Origin: TMED27 sp045106175
Lineage (GTDB): Bacteria; Pseudomonadota; Alphaproteobacteria; Micavibrionales; Micavibrionaceae
Direction of reading: 5' to 3'
Assembly: GCA_045106175.1 (NCBI GenBank)
Contig: JBGCEF010000073.1
Coordinates: 1 to 6,082, forward strand
Length of the DNA: 6,082 bases
Positions within the stretch are counted from its first letter, which is position 1. The number at the start of each line of letters is the position of its first letter. The position numbers and the translations under genes were made by a program. Of this stretch, positions 4,709 through 6,082 are shown piece after piece. The notes under the pieces are model-generated. The model saw nothing but the letters and a program-made list of their open reading frames with translations, had not been told where the DNA came from and made no database searches.

Positions 4709-5749
4709 ATGCGGATCGAAAATGAAGTGAAACTTGATTTTAAAGATGTCTTGTTTCGTCCCAAACGATCAACATTACGAAGCCGTTCAGACGTTGATGT
4801 TCAGCGCGAATTTACATTTAAATGGAGCGGTAAAACCTTCAAAGGCATGCCCGTAATCGCCGCTAATATGGACGGGGTAGGGACCTTTGCAATGGCAAAG
4901 GCCTTCATTGAAAATGAGCATGGCTTAACAGTCGCCTTACACAAACATTATCCATTAGATGAACTCAAATCATTCTATGAAAGCAATGGCAGCGACAGTG
5001 TCTGGTATTCAATCGGCATGGTCAAAGACGACGAAGAAAAACTCGAAGCCCTCGTAAAGCAAAGCGTAGTTCCCGATAAACTCTGTATAGACGTTGCAAA
5101 TGGCTACAGCGAACATTTTGTTGATTACGTGAAGCGTATACGCGAAAAAATGCCTGATACAACTATTATGGCTGGCAATGTTGTAACGGGTGAAATGGTT
5201 GAAGAGCTTATCCTTGGAGGTGTTGATGTCGTTAAAGTCGGTATCGGCCCAGGTAGCGTTTGTACAACACGTAAAATGACTGGCGTTGGCTACCCTCAGC
5301 TATCCGCAACAATAGAATGCGCCGATGCCGCGCATGGTCTCGGTGGTTTGATTTGTGCCGATGGTGGCTGCACGGTTCCTGGTGATATTGCAAAAGCATT
5401 TGGTGCAGGCGCAGATTTTGTTATGTTAGGCGGCATGCTTGCTGGTCACGATGAATCAGAACAAAAGGTTACGAAAGTCAAAGGTGAGAAATACCTTGAG
5501 TTTTATGGCATGAGTAGCGACACAGCGATGAAAAAACACAAAGGCGGCGTTGCGGAATACCGTGCGTCCGAAGGCAAAACAGTACGTATCCCATATCGCG
5601 CAAGCGTACATACAAGCCTTCAGGATATTCTTGGCGGCGTCCGTTCGACATGCACATATGTCGGCGCAAAACGATTAAAAGATTTGCCAAAATGCACAAC
5701 ATTCGTGCGCGTCAGCCAGCAAATTAATAACATATTCGGCGCAAGCTAG
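4709..5749 (+). CDS. guaC: GMP reductase
   Basis: A 346-residue IMPDH/GMPR-family (beta/alpha)8-barrel enzyme that reductively deaminates GMP to IMP with NADPH, releasing ammonia, in cytoplasmic purine salvage. It resembles Escherichia coli GuaC (347 residues, from memory) over its whole length. Examples are the N-terminal LDFKDVLFRPKRSTLRSRSD, AANMDGVGTFAMA, HKHYPLDE, CIDVANGYSEHFV and AGNVVTGEMVEELILGG. The catalytic loop is GIGPGSVCTTR, with Cys185 and Thr187, and the C-terminal flap GGVAEYRASEGKTV carries Glu288. These correspond to the Cys/Thr/Glu trio of GuaC. The absence of a CBS domain pair and the short length separate it from IMP dehydrogenase. AGGAG (4698-4702) overlaps the DUF1192 stop codon and stands six bases before the ATG, so the two genes are co-transcribed and probably translationally coupled. 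I see no purine-responsive riboswitch or operator in front of it. Confidence 0.96.
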   Translation: MRIENEVKLDFKDVLFRPKRSTLRSRSDVDVQREFTFKWSGKTFKGMPVIAANMDGVGTFAMAKAFIENEHGLTVALHKHYPLDELKSFYESNGSDSVWYSIGMVKDDEEKLEALVKQSVVPDKLCIDVANGYSEHFVDYVKRIREKMPDTTIMAGNVVTGEMVEELILGGVDVVKVGIGPGSVCTTRKMTGVGYPQLSATIECADAAHGLGGLICADGGCTVPGDIAKAFGAGADFVMLGGMLAGHDESEQKVTKVKGEKYLEFYGMSSDTAMKKHKGGVAEYRASEGKTVRIPYRASVHTSLQDILGGVRSTCTYVGAKRLKDLPKCTTFVRVSQQINNIFGAS

Positions 5750-5786
5750 AAAAATTTAAATAGGGTTAATCAAAAAGGAAAATATA

Positions 5787-6082
5787 ATGGAAGAAATTGC
5801 AAAACGTTTACAAGAAACATCCGCTGCCTGTGCTGCCGCATTAGAAACATGGAGTAAAGATAAAAAAGATATCAAAGCCAGATCTGGGTTACAGGAATCT
5901 GTGCATGAGCTCCGCAAAGTGGCGTCTCGTTTGGAAATTGAATTAGCGATTAGCGAACGTGATGACTTAGCGCAAAAACCAATTCCAATCCCATCTCACC
6001 GCGACTCTGGCAAGCGGGATAAGAACGATAATCGTGGTAATCGTGCACCAAAAGAGGGCGGTTTTAAAAACAACAAAGGTGG
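5787..6082 (+). CDS. Partial hypothetical protein: helical domain with basic Gly/Asn-rich tail
   Basis: An open frame of 98 codons begins at ATG 5787 and runs past the window end without a stop, so the product is 3'-truncated by the window edge. AAGGA at 5775-5779, seven bases before the ATG, supports the start. Residues 1-62 are predicted helical and highly charged (EEIAKRLQET..., then LQESVHELRKVASRLEIELAISERDDLAQ), forming two amphipathic stretches split by a Lys/Asp-rich turn near 23-32. A proline linker KPIPIPSHR (64-72) follows. From residue 73 on comes a low-complexity tail rich in Arg, Lys, Asn, Asp and Gly. Such tails often bind nucleic acid, but that is inference. I cannot assign a family with confidence. 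The 37-base gap after guaC holds no terminator, so it is probably the third gene of the same transcript. Confidence 0.75.
   Translation, partial: MEEIAKRLQETSAACAAALETWSKDKKDIKARSGLQESVHELRKVASRLEIELAISERDDLAQKPIPIPSHRDSGKRDKNDNRGNRAPKEGGFKNNKG

Noticed and set aside
5756..5769. TTAA-N6-TTAA between guaC and the next gene as a second CtrA site
   Set aside because: Spacing is six, not seven. The bases lie in an AT-rich intergenic gap, inside what looks like one operon.

Overview
The window reads as ordinary chromosomal DNA from an alphaproteobacterium of moderate to low GC content (about 40 % by eye, lower between genes). The assignment rests on a DUF1013/TrcR-type regulator, a DUF1192 protein and a DUF465 protein. 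The first two are, as far as I recall, essentially alphaproteobacterial families. I cannot name the genus; an AT-rich lineage such as a Micavibrio-like or related group would fit. There is no CRISPR array, insertion sequence, prophage gene, tRNA or rRNA.

Layout. (1) 18-1526 (+) is an ALDH7-family aldehyde dehydrogenase (lysine/pipecolate catabolism type). It converges on an unrecognised membrane-anchored protein at 1550-2086 (-), which has a good sigma70-like promoter at 2109-2136. (2) 2087-2390 is a 304-base AT-rich divergent spacer carrying one TTAA-N7-TTAA sequence, the CtrA consensus. (3) 2391-2576 (+) is a DUF465/YdcH-like helical-hairpin protein. It is followed by about 160 bases of consecutive hairpins ending in a strong intrinsic terminator, a candidate structured RNA or structured 3' UTR. 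(4) 2775-3518 (-) is a C-factor/sniffer-type short-chain dehydrogenase. (5) A minus-strand terminator (3563-3589) separates it from the upstream trcR-like regulator at 3614-4348 (-). (6) Divergent from trcR runs a plus-strand group: a DUF1192 protein (preferred start 4520, possibly leaderless), GMP reductase guaC (4709-5749), and a partial coiled-coil protein with a basic Gly/Asn-rich tail that leaves the window (5787->6082).

How they fit together. DUF1192 and guaC are tightly coupled: there are 9 bases between them and the guaC ribosome binding site overlaps the DUF1192 stop codon. The last gene follows guaC after 37 bases with no terminator, so these three probably form one transcript. TrcR is a cell-cycle-type regulator, and a CtrA-like box lies elsewhere in the window, but nothing in the sequence proves a direct link. 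The ALDH7, SDR and GuaC assignments are firm. The 178-residue membrane protein and the terminal partial gene are unrecognised. The most interesting unexplained structure is the hairpin series at 2595-2754.
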